Shown here piece after piece: positions 21,964 to 32,508 of a stretch of DNA of 64,000 bases (the stretch's first letter is position 1; each line of letters starts with the position of its first letter). Source of the stretch: Ctenosaura bakeri (lineage: Eukaryota > Chordata > Lepidosauria > Squamata > Iguanidae); contig CAOLHI010000355.1 of the NCBI GenBank assembly GCA_948474755.1, forward strand, positions 496,001-560,000, read 5' to 3'. A program made the translations under genes and the position numbers. The notes under the pieces are model-generated. The model had not been told where the DNA came from. It searched no databases and saw only the letters and a list, made by a program, of their open reading frames with translations.

Positions 21964-22085
21964 TAAGGTCAAGCAGACAGACAGACAGACAATTTATTTT
22001 GGTCAATGACCAATGAATTAATAATAAGTACAAAAATAAAAACAAGCAACAAAATTAACTTCTAATATCTAAGGTCAAGCAGACA
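21964..22085 (-). mobile_element. small retroposed LINE 3' end with 16-bp TSD
   Basis: TAAGGTCAAGCAGACA occurs at 21964-21979 and again at 22070-22085. Between them are 90 bp that, on the minus strand, end in TTGGTCATTGACCAAAATAA followed by (GTCT)n, with an AATAAA signal at 21993-21998. This fits a heavily 5'-truncated LINE tail inserted on the minus strand. The family is not identified. Confidence 0.75.
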
Positions 22086-22740
22086 CAAATCTCCCTGTAG
22101 TTGAGGTGAGTTCTTCTTGCATGCATCCCCAATGGCTTTGTCAATCAGCTGGCTGGAGTCTGTTAGCAGACTATTGAGACAACCTGAGCTGTCACTGAGG
22201 AGCTGCAACTTCATTCTTACAAAACAAGCTTTTGGCCTGTGCTGAAGCTAAAGTCTGATTTTGAACTGACCTTCTACACTACCACACAGTAGTTGTCCTT
22301 CTCTTGCTTCCAGATTGCAGCTACAGCAGCATCGTTCAGTAAATTGGGTCTCTTCTGAGGCTTATTCTCTTAGTGCCCCTGAATTTACTTGACCCCTGGC
22401 TTAAGTTTTACAGGTCATTGTTTTTTCCTTTTGACTTTATCATGATGGCTATTGGCTTCTTGTGAATGATTTCAGAATAGCTGAGACCCTGCTTCTCTTG
22501 TCATCTTCTAGCTTCTCTGTGAAGGCTTTCCTCTCCTAAAACCTACCTGTGATGGATTCCCTTGCCAGGCTGGCCCTGCAGTTCCACCCTAGGAAACCTG
22601 CCACTCACCCTGTCATTGTTTCTCCACTTAACTCTTCCTGGATGGGGTTTCTGGATCTCAGGGTGACCCCTTAAATGTGGACCAGTGGCTGTGTTGTTGT
22701 GTGGCTTGTGTATTGGTATGCATGGCCTGACTCCAATGCA

Positions 22741-22960
22741 ACAGCAATAGCAATAGCATGCATCTTTCTATACTGTTTATCAGCTAAGTGCTCTCTAAGC
22801 AGTTTACAATGTGTTAGCTAAATGCCCCCAACAAGCTGGGTACTCATTTTACTGACCTGCAGAAGGATGGAAGGCTGAGTCAACCTGGAGCCTGGCAGGA
22901 TCAAACTCACAACCTCGTGGCTGCAGTACCAGCATTTAACCACTAGCCACCAGGGCTCTT
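22741..22960 (-). mobile_element. tRNA-derived SINE, second family
   Basis: Read on the minus strand: a tRNA-like head with box B AGTTTGATCCT (22898-22908), then CAGGTTGACTCAGCCTTCCA, and a 3' end TGCTATTGCTATTGCTGT. This tail and centre differ from the CAA-tailed SINEs, so it is a separate family. Confidence 0.82.
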
Positions 22961-23860
22961 GCAGGCTTGAGATAGCAAGAGGCAGTTTTAAAACAACAAC
23001 AAGAATAGCTTTATTAAACACAGTAGAATTATATTAGCCTTTAATATTCTATTCTTTTAGGCTCCCCAAAAACATAGTTAGTTCTCCTTTCTGACTAGCT
23101 ATCTCGTTCCTACTCAGTCGAACTCTATCAAATCCACCCTTCTCTAAAAAAAATCTAAAATACTACCAGCTTCAGAACTCTGTCTCTGTCAAAGCAAAAC
23201 CCTATCTGCCCCAAAGGAGAGACACACGTCTGCTTTGTTACACCCTGTTCACTGACAGCCCCCTCTTCACAGCCTCCCTGAGCCATGACTGGCTGCCTTC
23301 AAGCCAGCTCTGCCCAGCGCTTCCTTTGTACTACCTTTCCTTGCACCTGCTGCCTCTAGGCATAGGACACATTGGCAAATGTACAATTATTTGCACAAAA
23401 TTGGTATTCCGCAAAGGGGTGGTGTAGCACAAACATCTATCTACTTAATAATAGATTTACACAGTGAGCAAGCATGATGTTGGATTTTGGCCATAGATTT
23501 ACTTTTCAAGCCCTAAGGGGTTAAAAATACACATGAGCACTGTCTGCTGCTCTGATCTCACAAGCCAGAGGTGAAGCAGAATTTCCACTAAATAAATAAA
23601 AGGTCTTTTACCTGCTGGTAGAAAGACAGCAGGGAGGAAACCAACTGGACCTCCCAAAGAAGAGAGTTCTGCACCTTCAGAGCAATAGTGGAGATACATT
23701 CACAGCACATACCTCTGTACCAGAGCACACATAACACAATACCCAGTGCCCCAATCCACCAGTCAGCATGGAACAGCCAGCCATGACTGTTCGTCATAAC
23801 TACTGGTCAACCTATATTTTTGGTCAACCTCCCTCCCCTGTATATATTCAAGTGTTCCTC

Positions 23861-24354
23861 TTAGGCCCTTTCTGCACGGGGAAGTTAAGAGGGGCCAAGG
23901 CATCCTGTCATGGAGGTCGTCCGCACCTTGGATCGGACTAGGTTCGGACTATTTACCTTAGTTCCACACCTAAGTCCAATCCAAAATGCCCCTAAGTGGT
24001 CCTCCAGCATGCTATGTGAAGACTGGAAAAAATTGGTGTTTCAATTTTCCGGAGTGCGCCATTTTGTTCCTGCTCAGTTGTGCAGATGCCCACCAATGCA
24101 AGCCTGTGATCAGCGGAGGGTGGGCTGTGGGTGCGGCTAGCTTCAGCGGTTGGTCCAGACTCACAAACATCTGGAAGCCGCCATTTTGTAAGCCTCATCA
24201 GTGTGGATCTGAAGACCTCGCACTGCTCTGCATCACCCTGAAACAAACAGAGGAGTCCTGCGGAAGGGCTTAAGGGACAGTCCGCGTTGCTTCGAGCCAA
24301 GAAGAAGCGGTGAGTAATGGCATGGAGCGATTCACTCGTGCGGAAAGGGCCTTA
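23861..24354. mobile_element. Harbinger-like TIR element, 488 bp, TTA duplication
   Basis: The element spans 23864-24351. It starts GGCCCTTTCTGCACG and ends CGTGCGGAAAGGGCC, so the inverted ends match at 14 of 15. TTA flanks both sides (23861-23863, 24352-24354). The interior is clearly richer in G+C and CpG than its surroundings. Overlapping open frames on both strands (up to 102 codons) resemble no transposase, so it is non-autonomous. Confidence 0.88.
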
Positions 24355-26241
24355 GGCTACACTTTCTCCACATATTAGATACATCACTATTAACTTTGTG
24401 TAATTTTGCAGGTGACAAATGCCATCTATGAACAATATCATTATCATCTATGAATATCATTTCTTTAGAAATAGTTATTAGGCTGCAAAGACCAGAACCT
24501 TGCCCAAGAGTCCTCTGGTTTACTAATATTTGTTTGGTTCCCAAGTCTTCTTAACTCATATACAGTGAGATTGCATATTCCTCCTCAATAAAAGCTTTAT
24601 AAATAACTGGCACTCATCTTTTTTCTTTACTATTCATTTCAGTATGATAATTTTCAAATATTGCAAATACTCTTACAGAACCTGATATACTATAGAAAAG
24701 AGTTAAAAATGAATGTGTTTGTATTAATTGAAATCAAGTAATTCTTCTTTGAGCAGTTTTATTTTTGAATGTCTTAGTGAAATCAGTTTTCCTCTTAGAA
24801 ACAAATCTGGCTGCTTTATACCTGTTGTTGATGCCTTCATAGTTGTATCCCTGCTGGCTTAAATATGCACAAAGACTTATCCCCACACAATTTTGCTTTC
24901 TGGCATATTCCTGAATGGACCTCCTAAATGTTTAAAAGGACAAGTCTCCTTTGCGTGGTTTCACAAGTACACCAGAATACTGAACTGTGACAATGGAAAT
25001 CTTTTTATGTACCTAGATTGCCAAGGAAGCAGCCCTGGGATATTCAACTGGGAAAAGGAATGTTTATAGCAGGAAGAGATTCAGCTATGAATAGATACCT
25101 TCTTGGAGCAAACTGATGAGTAAATGAATGAATATTTAATTCTTTTCTTCTGCCACATGATCAAATATACTAAAAGGCTGAAGCTAAGGTTTCTTCAACA
25201 CTGAAGATCTTAGCTTCAACATTCCCAACCACATCCCAACATATGCTTAATGTATGAACTAAATTTCAAAGTAAACCAGTGTTCTCATTTTCTTTTTCTT
25301 AAAAACTGCCAGGTGAGGGAAAGTATCAATCTTTCTCAGTCAAAGATGTTTTGTTGTTGCAAATCATGCCAAGTTCTCTTTTTATTGCTCAAGTTTGCTA
25401 GGGATACACATCTTATGTTCAAACAAAATCTAACTTCAAAACATTTGGGAATAAAGCTCTCCCCTATTCTCCTCCTGCCCTTTTATTAACTACAGTAATC
25501 ACTGTGCAATAAAATGCTTGGACAGATGCTGAGAAATCAGCAAAGATAGCATATAGACTCTGTAATTAGATTGCAAAGAAAGATCAATTTCTTATGCTTA
25601 AGTTACTCCATAAACCACTACAACTTTCAATAGTAAATTAACCTGAACAAAACAAGCAAGCAAAGAAAAAACAGCAACAACGAGGGAACAGAACAAAATT
25701 CAGTTTATTATCTTCTTTTTTGCCTACACAAATGACCACATGTCCAAAAGCTAGCAGTGGCAAAATGGGTTAACTGATACTCCTGCTAGAAAAATCTTAA
25801 GATACAAACGATCTTTGTACAAGAAACTAAAATTAGCTATATTGTGAGGGAACAAATGTCACTTTGGATTGAATTAATCATTTATTAAAAATTGTGTCAA
25901 TGTAAACTACAGACACTAAAATTGAAATCTATTTTTTAATTTTCTTCCACGTGCAAAGACAAGAAAGTTTGTGTAGCACCCTATTCAAACCAGATAATTA
26001 AAGAAGAAAACACCACCAGCAACAACAACTTGTAAAAACAGGCAGTTGCTACTCTGGCTACCAGGGCCTCCTGTCCACAGTGTTATTTTCAGGTTCCTAA
26101 AAGAGTCACAGTTCACAATTTTATAGCCGCAAGGTATTTTATTGAACATTAACCTCAGAGTTCCAGACAAATTCTCCAACACCACAGAATCTGTCCAATT
26201 GTTTCAGTTGCCTTGATGTGCTTGGTTCTGAATCTTATCCG

Positions 26242-26522
26242 CAGTGGGCAAAGTTTGGCCTGTAGGATGCATGCAGCCTCCAGAGCCCACTTAGGGGTTA
26301 AAAAAATTGCCCCCAAATGCCCTTTGGAATGTTTGGAGGGCATTTTCACCACATTTTTGCAGGGCTTGAGTCATTTTAGTTTCAGGGGAGGCCTTTCCTG
26401 TTGTTAAAAAAGTCAGTAATTCAATTGTTTGTAAAGTGGGGTATGGCAGGCAAGTGTGGTCCTCCAATGTTTGCAGGGTGGGCTAATATGGCTCCCTAAC
26501 CTTTGACAGTTACCCATCCCTG
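26242..26522 (+). mobile_element. possible hAT-like element
   Basis: The left end CAGTGGGCAAAGTTTGGCC and the right end CAGTTACCCATCCCTG (reverse complement CAGGGATGGGTAACTG) are loosely inverted, and the left end resembles the element ending at 15172. The 8-bp flanks do not match, so any duplication has decayed. Confidence 0.4.
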
Positions 26523-27686
26523 ATCTATAAAGAGTTTTTTCCCTATGCAGAAGCTGCAGACTCGCACTTTCAAGAACTTCAGAAGCCAGAAAGATGGTAC
26601 CAATAGAAGTTTGCCATTTAGCTATTTCTAAAAACTCAATAATTTTCTACTACCTGAGAAGTTAAGTAACAATATTTACCCCAAATGATTAAATTAGATG
26701 TGTCTATTTTGCTCTGGCAGTTACAGCAATGCTAATCCTAGTAATCTTAATGAGAATAAAAAGAAATAACTAGAAGACGAATACTTCTTTTGTCTTCTGG
26801 GAAAATATTTAGGAGTGAATCAGGCTGCTTGGACCACTTTTCTCTTCTGATTTGTACTCTGGGTCCGCTGCCTCTACAATTTAGAGAACCTGGGTCAAAT
26901 ACACCAAATATAACTGTGAAGGAGCTAATAAACTGAGCTTTCCAAGCCAAGCTAGCCCAATCAACACGCATCCAAGCTTTCCTTCTTCCTTCTGTCTTCT
27001 TGTTTCATAGTTTGGATGTAGTTAGGTGGGAAAAATATAGATATTGAGAATCTTTATTCTGATATAAAACCTGCCCTTCCTGAAAGTTAAATAGATAATC
27101 AATTCAAAACATATATGCAAAAAGAAGCGAAAACAAAACTCCCAAACTTCTGAGTAAAACAGAATAAAAATTCACAATACTAACATTTATTGAGATGAAT
27201 ATCCAAATCTAGTTAAAACTTTGCAGGACCTGTGATGTTTCAAGAATCTGTTCAGGAATAGAATCTGGGGCATCCACAATGGTAGGATGTTTGTAACATA
27301 GCTGCTGCAGGGCAAGCAGCAAGAGGATGTCTCTCTTTGTACTGCTTGTATCTGATGATCACTACTTAGTATCACTACAAGGGTGCCCTCCTCAACTACA
27401 GTTAGACCTAAGGCATGAAGTAGTTTCTGAGATGCACTAGAGCTAAGCTAAAAATGGTTATATTTTTAGCGACCTCTGTGTGTAACATTCTTGTTTTCTA
27501 GAAGTGGCTGGTGACATCATAACTTTGGAAGATTGAATCCACAGTAAATTATAAAGGGGCTACTTCAGTTTTTACAGGAGTATTTTATAGAAGCTATCTA
27601 AGGTGCTGAACTTTATTTCAGAAAGGAGTTCAGCACCATGGATAGCACCCATAAAACACTCTTGTAAAAGCCAAAGTATCTCTTGT

Positions 27687-27865
27687 AATTGTTGTTGTTG
27701 TTTGCCATCAAATCAGCTTTGACTTATGTTGTTGTTGCTGTTGTTGTTGTTGTCTGACTCCAAGTGTTTCTGCCTTATGGCAACTCTAATGCGACCCTAT
27801 CACACGGGTTTCTAGGGCTGAGAGCATGTGATCCACCCAAGGTCACCCAGTGGATTTCCTGGTCT
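27687..27865 (-). mobile_element. CAA-tailed SINE pieces, minus strand
   Basis: Two TTGTTG runs (CAA tails on the minus strand) each begin a SINE tail: a short piece at 27687-27728 and a longer one at 27729-27865 with the GTGACCTTGGGTGGATCACA centre. Heads are missing or degraded. Confidence 0.7.
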
Positions 27866-27884
27866 CCACTACAAAACACTGGCT

Positions 27885-28310
27885 CCTTTGACATATGGCA
27901 ACCATATAAACACAGATCTCCAAGAGTCCTGGTCAACAACTGACTTAGGTCTTACAGGGTCTGAGCAACGGCTTCCTTGATTGACTCAATCCATTTCTTT
28001 TTCTATTATCTTAAACTTTACTGAGCATTACTGTATTTTCTAGTGAGTCATTTCATCTCATGATGTGTCTAAAGTACAATAGTCTCAGTTTAATATTTTG
28101 GCGAAAGTCCAGGCTTCCTTTGCTATCAGACCCATTTCCTTGTTTGTTCGGTTGCTTCTCAGCAGTCCACGCTATATGTAGAAACCTCCACAAACATCAC
28201 ATTTCAAATGAATTGATTCTCTTCCTGTTAGCTTTCTTCACAGTCCAGCTTCCACAACCATATACAGAAACTGGAAATACTGTGGAATAGATGATTCTGT
28301 CTCAGGTATT
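27885..28310 (-). mobile_element. RTE/BovB-like LINE ORF2 C-terminal remnant
   Basis: On the minus strand, broken frames encode a YG-GSWTVKKANR-like block followed by a region matching the end of BovB ORF2 (GWIESIKEAVAQ-like text). Both blocks recur at 30775, 31795 and 38388. Many stops are present. Confidence 0.72.
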
Positions 28311-28718
28311 TAATGGGATTTCCTGTGACACCCAGTGTGAATCACCACTCTGAAAGAACAGCATCATCCACCATCTCTGTTTATACCTCTGGCAATGATG
28401 TGAATATATATTGTAAAATAGATACAAGTTTTGTTCCACAGTCTGCCTCCTGTAGACAGAAGAGTGCTACTCAAAGAAGATCCCTGTTCAAAGTTAACCT
28501 CTGACACTCTGTGCAGATTGGGCAGTCATGGGGAGCAAGCAGTGGGAGAAGTCTGCTTTTACCAGCCCAGGTGCACAAACCTGAATCTGGATCTAACCCA
28601 TACAGTTCTGTAGTTTAATGGTAAAAATCCTACTTCTTTTGGGATACCTGGGAACTAAATTAACCCGACATTTTAATTCCTGTGAAGAATGTCTACTGTT
28701 TTTAATAAAGTTCATTAC

Positions 28719-28822
28719 CTGATACTCTGGTTTCTGAAGCTGATAAAACCGAACACTTGAATCCACTATAGGAGTGTCTTGCTTTCCCAGAGCTTTAGCC
28801 AATTCACCCCAGCTTTCATATC
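28719..28822 (-). CDS. B4GALNT3: B4GALNT3 exon A (stem region, probable second exon)
   Basis: This is an internal coding exon of a Golgi type II membrane enzyme that adds GalNAc in beta-1,4 linkage to GlcNAc, making LacdiNAc on N- and O-glycans (family knowledge). On the minus strand a pyrimidine-rich tract and CACAG acceptor precede 104 open bases, and a GTAATG donor follows. It reads YESWGELAKALGKQ and ends RFYQLQKPEYQ. From memory, mammalian B4GALNT3 has a matching YGSW-ELAKAL segment just after the membrane anchor. The exon starts with two bases of a split codon (phase 1) and ends in phase 0. The split codon would be Arg or Gly, depending on the missing first exon. It joins exon B in frame. 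The paralogue B4GALNT4 is the main alternative. Confidence 0.87.
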
Positions 28823-29439
28823 CTGTGCAGGCAAAGGAGGAAGATATCAAAATAAACTCCCAGGTTAAAAAATAACAGAAAATGAAACACATTTGAATCT
28901 CTAACAATCAACTACTGTGCCCTTCATTTGACGTGGCAAGATGCTGTCAGTATTTTAAAGATGGCAGGTTGTAAACATAAAAAGAGACGAATGAAGTATA
29001 AATCAGTCCTATGAATTGTATGCATATTTACTTATACCTAAGTCTAAGTCTAATGCAGCATACAGACAGGTTACAAATTTGTAGACCATTCTTTCTATCT
29101 GTCAACATGTAATTCTAAGAATTAAACTTAGAAAATTATAAAATAGCAAGATTTAACTTTTAAAATATTAACATGCTACTCTGAACTACCTTGCCTTCCA
29201 CTAGTAGCCTGTAAGATATCACAACACTCTTTTTACTTCAGGTTCAGGAAGATACTGGTAGTCAGGACTGCTAAACAAAACACTGGAAAAATTCCATCAT
29301 ATGTTGACGCTTAGAAACTCACAATATTTGCAACAGTCGCAATATTTGCAAAATGGCCCCATAATATCTGTTTGGTTTCAGCATGGATGAACAGAACAGG
29401 GACATACCTAGGTTACTTCTGCATAACCCTCTCAATTTC

Positions 29440-30062
29440 AACAGGGTCCTTAAAATCCCCCTTTGCTAATTTGGTTCTAAAGAAATTACATGGGCTATCA
29501 ACATGTATCTTGTTTGAATTCAAGGTGCTGTTAATGACATCCAAAGCTTTAAATGGCTGGAGACCTCAGTCCTTGAAGGAGTGCCTCTCTCTATCTATGC
29601 CTATCTCAGGTTTGAGATCTTCTCAAGAAGGTCTCCATTATGTCTCCTCAGTCAGGGCTGTGGGTATGGGAGGACATGGGAGAAGACCTTCTCCCTTGTG
29701 GCACCCCAGTTATGGAATACCCTCCTGCCAGAGGCCTGACTGGTACCACTATTGCAGTCATGCCAGCACCAGCAGAAGCAGATTTTGGTGCATATAATCA
29801 CAGAATCCCTACAGAGCCATCTAATTCAACCTCCTGTCATGCATGAGTGATCTTACCCAGATTTGCATATGTGGTTGGTTTTAAACTGTTTTAAACTATT
29901 TTAACTCCTTTTAATCTGTCCTATTTTAAGTGTTAAATGGTTTAATTTGCTTTTTAGCCTTTAAATTACTGTTACCATTTTAAATTGCTTTAAACTGTTA
30001 AAATTTATTTTACTGTACAAGGTCCTGATATCCTTGGATATAGGGCAGGATATAAATAGTTT
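29440..30062 (+). mobile_element. L2-like LINE 3' end
   Basis: The open stretch contains FEFKVLLMTSKALNGW and LRSSQEGLHYVSSVRA, then a PLWHPSYGIPS-type block: the usual L2 C-terminal motifs. A T/A-rich 3' UTR ends in GGGCAGGATATAAAT. A minus-strand CR1 tail fragment (29795-29843) interrupts it. Confidence 0.8.
29795..29843 (-). mobile_element. CR1 3' tail fragment nested in L2
   Basis: AATCACAGAATCCCTACAGA followed by GCCATCTAATTCAACCTCC and TGTCATGCA is the complement of the CR1 3' end (about 50 bp). Confidence 0.65.
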
Positions 30063-30074
30063 CATTAATTTATG

Positions 30075-30106
30075 ATGTGTATGTATGTATGTATGTATGT
30101 ACGTAT

Positions 30107-30138
<32 letters not shown>
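30075..30138 (+). repeat. (GTAT)n then (AT)n microsatellite
   Basis: About ten ATGT/GTAT units with one CGTA interruption, then eleven AT units. It directly follows the L2 3' end. Confidence 0.92.
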
Positions 30139-30570
30139 TGTGTGTATGGTATATTGATTGACTGATTGATTGATGATTGATTGCAATATTTATATCTTGC
30201 CCTCTATCCAGGCATCTCAAGTATCTATGACTGGCATTTGTGCAAGCTGAAAGTGAATAAACAATGAAGCAAGTTAAAAGGCTCTCAGTTAAAACAGGTG
30301 TTCAGAGAAAATATCCATTTTAAGGCCCTCTGAAGTTCTGCCCCCACTTCCTGCCTGCCCAATATGTAGGGAAGAATTGATGCATAAGAACAAAAGAAAA
30401 AAAATCACTGGAATTGGTTTACTCTCTACAATAAAGTCAGAGCTGGGTGATCATTAGGGGTTGGAGGCCACACTCTCCCACTATCACATTGCTTACCTGG
30501 CCATACCCCCAGGGGATGAGGGGATATATTTTTATCCAAAATGACCAATAGTGCTCTTCCAAAGGTTATT

Positions 30571-30730
30571 ATAAATTTATTATTTTATATGCCACCTTTA
30601 TTCCAGCATGAGAGCCAAGGAGGCATGCAAAAGTCTAAAACAAGGTAAGCTAAAAAATTTAAAACAGATACTATTAAAATTTAAAAAGTATCAAATAATT
30701 TAAAAACACAACAATAAAGTTAAAAATACA
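30571..30730 (-). mobile_element. L2-like 3' UTR fragment
   Basis: TTTATTATTTTATATGCCAC followed by CTTTATTCCAGCATG resembles the complement of the common LINE tail seen at 40275. An A/T-rich stretch follows. Confidence 0.45.
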
Positions 30731-30774
30731 GCACATACAGACTATAAGAAGACTACTTACAATAATTAAACCGA

Positions 30775-31560
30775 GGGAAGGAACATCAGCAATTTAAGAC
30801 ATGCAGATGATACCATATTACTATCAGAAAATAGCAAGGACTTCGAATAGCTATAGATGAAATTCAAGGAAGAACGTGCAAAACCAGGCTTGCCACTGAA
30901 TATTAAGAAAACAAAGATAACCACAGATGATTTCCATAACTTTTTAAAAAGTGGGTGATGATGACACACAAATAAAGATTTCCTATATCTTGCCTCAGTT
31001 ATTAAACAAAATGGAGACTGCAGTGGAAAAAAAAGTCAGAAAAAGACTAACGGCCTTTCCACGCTACATTGTTAGTGCTATTATTCCACGTTCAACATCC
31101 CGTGGAATTCTAGGCTTTGTAGTTTACTGAGAATTCTAAAGGTCTCTCCCTACACTGCAAACCCCAGGATTCCATAGGATGTTGAAAGTGGAATAACAAC
31201 ACTATAATAGTGCAGTGCAGAAAGGCCCTAAGATTTGGGAAAAAAAGCTATGAAGGAACTAGGTAAGATCCTCAAGGGTAAAGATATATAATGTAAATAC
31301 CCAAGTCACAATAATTCATTTCATAACATTTTCATTTTCTATGTATTGCTATGAAAGCTGGATAGTGGGGGAAAAAGCTGACTGGAAAAAGATAAATATA
31401 TTTGAAATGTAGTGCTGTAGGAGAGTTCTGCAAATATAACAGATTGCTAAAAAACACGAATAGATGAGCCTGATACACAGACTCCATGAAGACTTGGCAT
31501 GGATTTTATAGGGATCCAAAGACCACATAATAAGAACTTATGCCTTAGCACCATTTCTGG
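30775..31560 (+). mobile_element. RTE/BovB-like LINE remnant, split by a MITE
   Basis: HADDTILLSENSKD (the reverse transcriptase catalytic box) and LPLNIKKTKITTDDFHN lie left of 31050. YCYESWIV and KINIFEM then CCRRVLQI lie right of 31229. A foldback MITE at 31051-31228 separates the halves. Several stops and frameshifts. Confidence 0.8.
31051..31228. mobile_element. Harbinger-like foldback MITE inside BovB
   Basis: Ends CGGCCTTTCCACGCTACATT and TAGTGCAGTGCAGAAAGGCCC are inverted. TAA flanks both ends (31048-31050, 31229-31231). The inner arms (GTGCTATTATTCCACGTTCA with TGAAAGTGGAATAACAACAC) pair. Confidence 0.85.
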
Positions 31561-31794
31561 TCAACGCTTAATGAGAATTTCATATTGGTGCTTGCTTTAA
31601 ACTTTCTCCACCTCTGGTTTTAAACTCTATGAATGATTGCCCAGGTATCATAACCATATTACCACCACTTTAAAGGCTTCCCTGGATGATATGAGAAAGG
31701 AATGGCCAATTCATGCAAAGTTCCTGCCAAACATCTCAGGAAAAGACAACCCAGAAAACTCATGCTTGCCTTTGATCTCACCGCAAATGCTGCA

Positions 31795-31985
31795 CCCTTT
31801 TCTATGTATGGTTTATGAAAGCTGGACAGTGAAGAACGCTGGCAGGAAAAAGATCAATTCATTTGAAATATGGTGCTGGAGAAAGGTTCTTAAAATACAA
31901 TGGACTGCCAAAAAAGACAAATAAATGAGTCAGAACTACCAGAATTATTAGAATAATGCAGATGTATTCCTGGGAAAAGGAAGAA
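31795..31985 (+). mobile_element. RTE/BovB-like fragment, second copy of C-terminal block
   Basis: Encodes MVYESWTVKNAGRKKINSF then EIWCWRKVLKIQWTAKK, the same BovB block as at about 31350 but better preserved. It is therefore a separate insertion in the same orientation. Confidence 0.8.
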
Positions 31986-32404
31986 CAAAACACATATCCT
32001 TCAACCTATTGAGATGCATCACACGCATTCCCTAAACTATATTTTGGAGGACAGTATCTGATCCACACATTTTTATTTATATTTCCTACAATACTCCCTG
32101 AAAATTCTCTAGAAACTATTTCCCCCAAAGCAGCTCAGCTGTTGAGCTTCTCTTATGCTTCTGGTTCTATGACTGTTTCCTAAACACTATTTTAGGCTGG
32201 ACAGAGTTTATTCAGAGCTTATTCAGCCAATTTAAATGAGTCTACAGTACTTTCCCCCCTTAGCAATGTGTGCAGTCCTGACTCAGTGACAATAATTTAG
32301 TATTCTATTCACGTAAAATAAGACCCTGCTATAACAGAGGTGAGGACTGAGGCTAGCTTAATTTTTGTTTTTAATCAGCCACTTCCAATGCTCCCTCACC
32401 CTGG

Positions 32405-32508
32405 GCATTTCTGCCGGCCGGACCCTCCCTAAACTGCAAACCCCAGGATTCCATAGGTTGTTGAAAGTGGAATCATAGTGCTATAACAGTTTCATGCAGA
32501 AATGGTCC
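32405..32508. mobile_element. Harbinger-like MITE, internally deleted
   Basis: A left-end remnant GGCATTTCTGC is followed almost at once by the complete right arm (AAACTGCAAACCCCAGGATT to ATGCAGAAATGGTCC). Most of the left arm is gone. Confidence 0.65.

Larger units (their letters stand above)
13287..28718 (-). other. intron between exons A and B (15.4 kb)
   Basis: This repeat-rich intron holds CR1 (13641-14392, 18040-19252), SINEs (17258, 19259, 22741, 27687), L2 (20697-21000), a retroposed LINE tail with a 16-bp duplication (21964-22085), a TTA-flanked inverted-repeat element (23864-24351), hAT-like ends and BovB (27885-28310). I recognise no host exon. Stretches with nothing recognised include 15180-17250, 17450-18040, 19520-20650, 21010-21960, 22090-22740, 22965-23860, 24355-26240 and 26525-27685. 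Confidence 0.75.
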
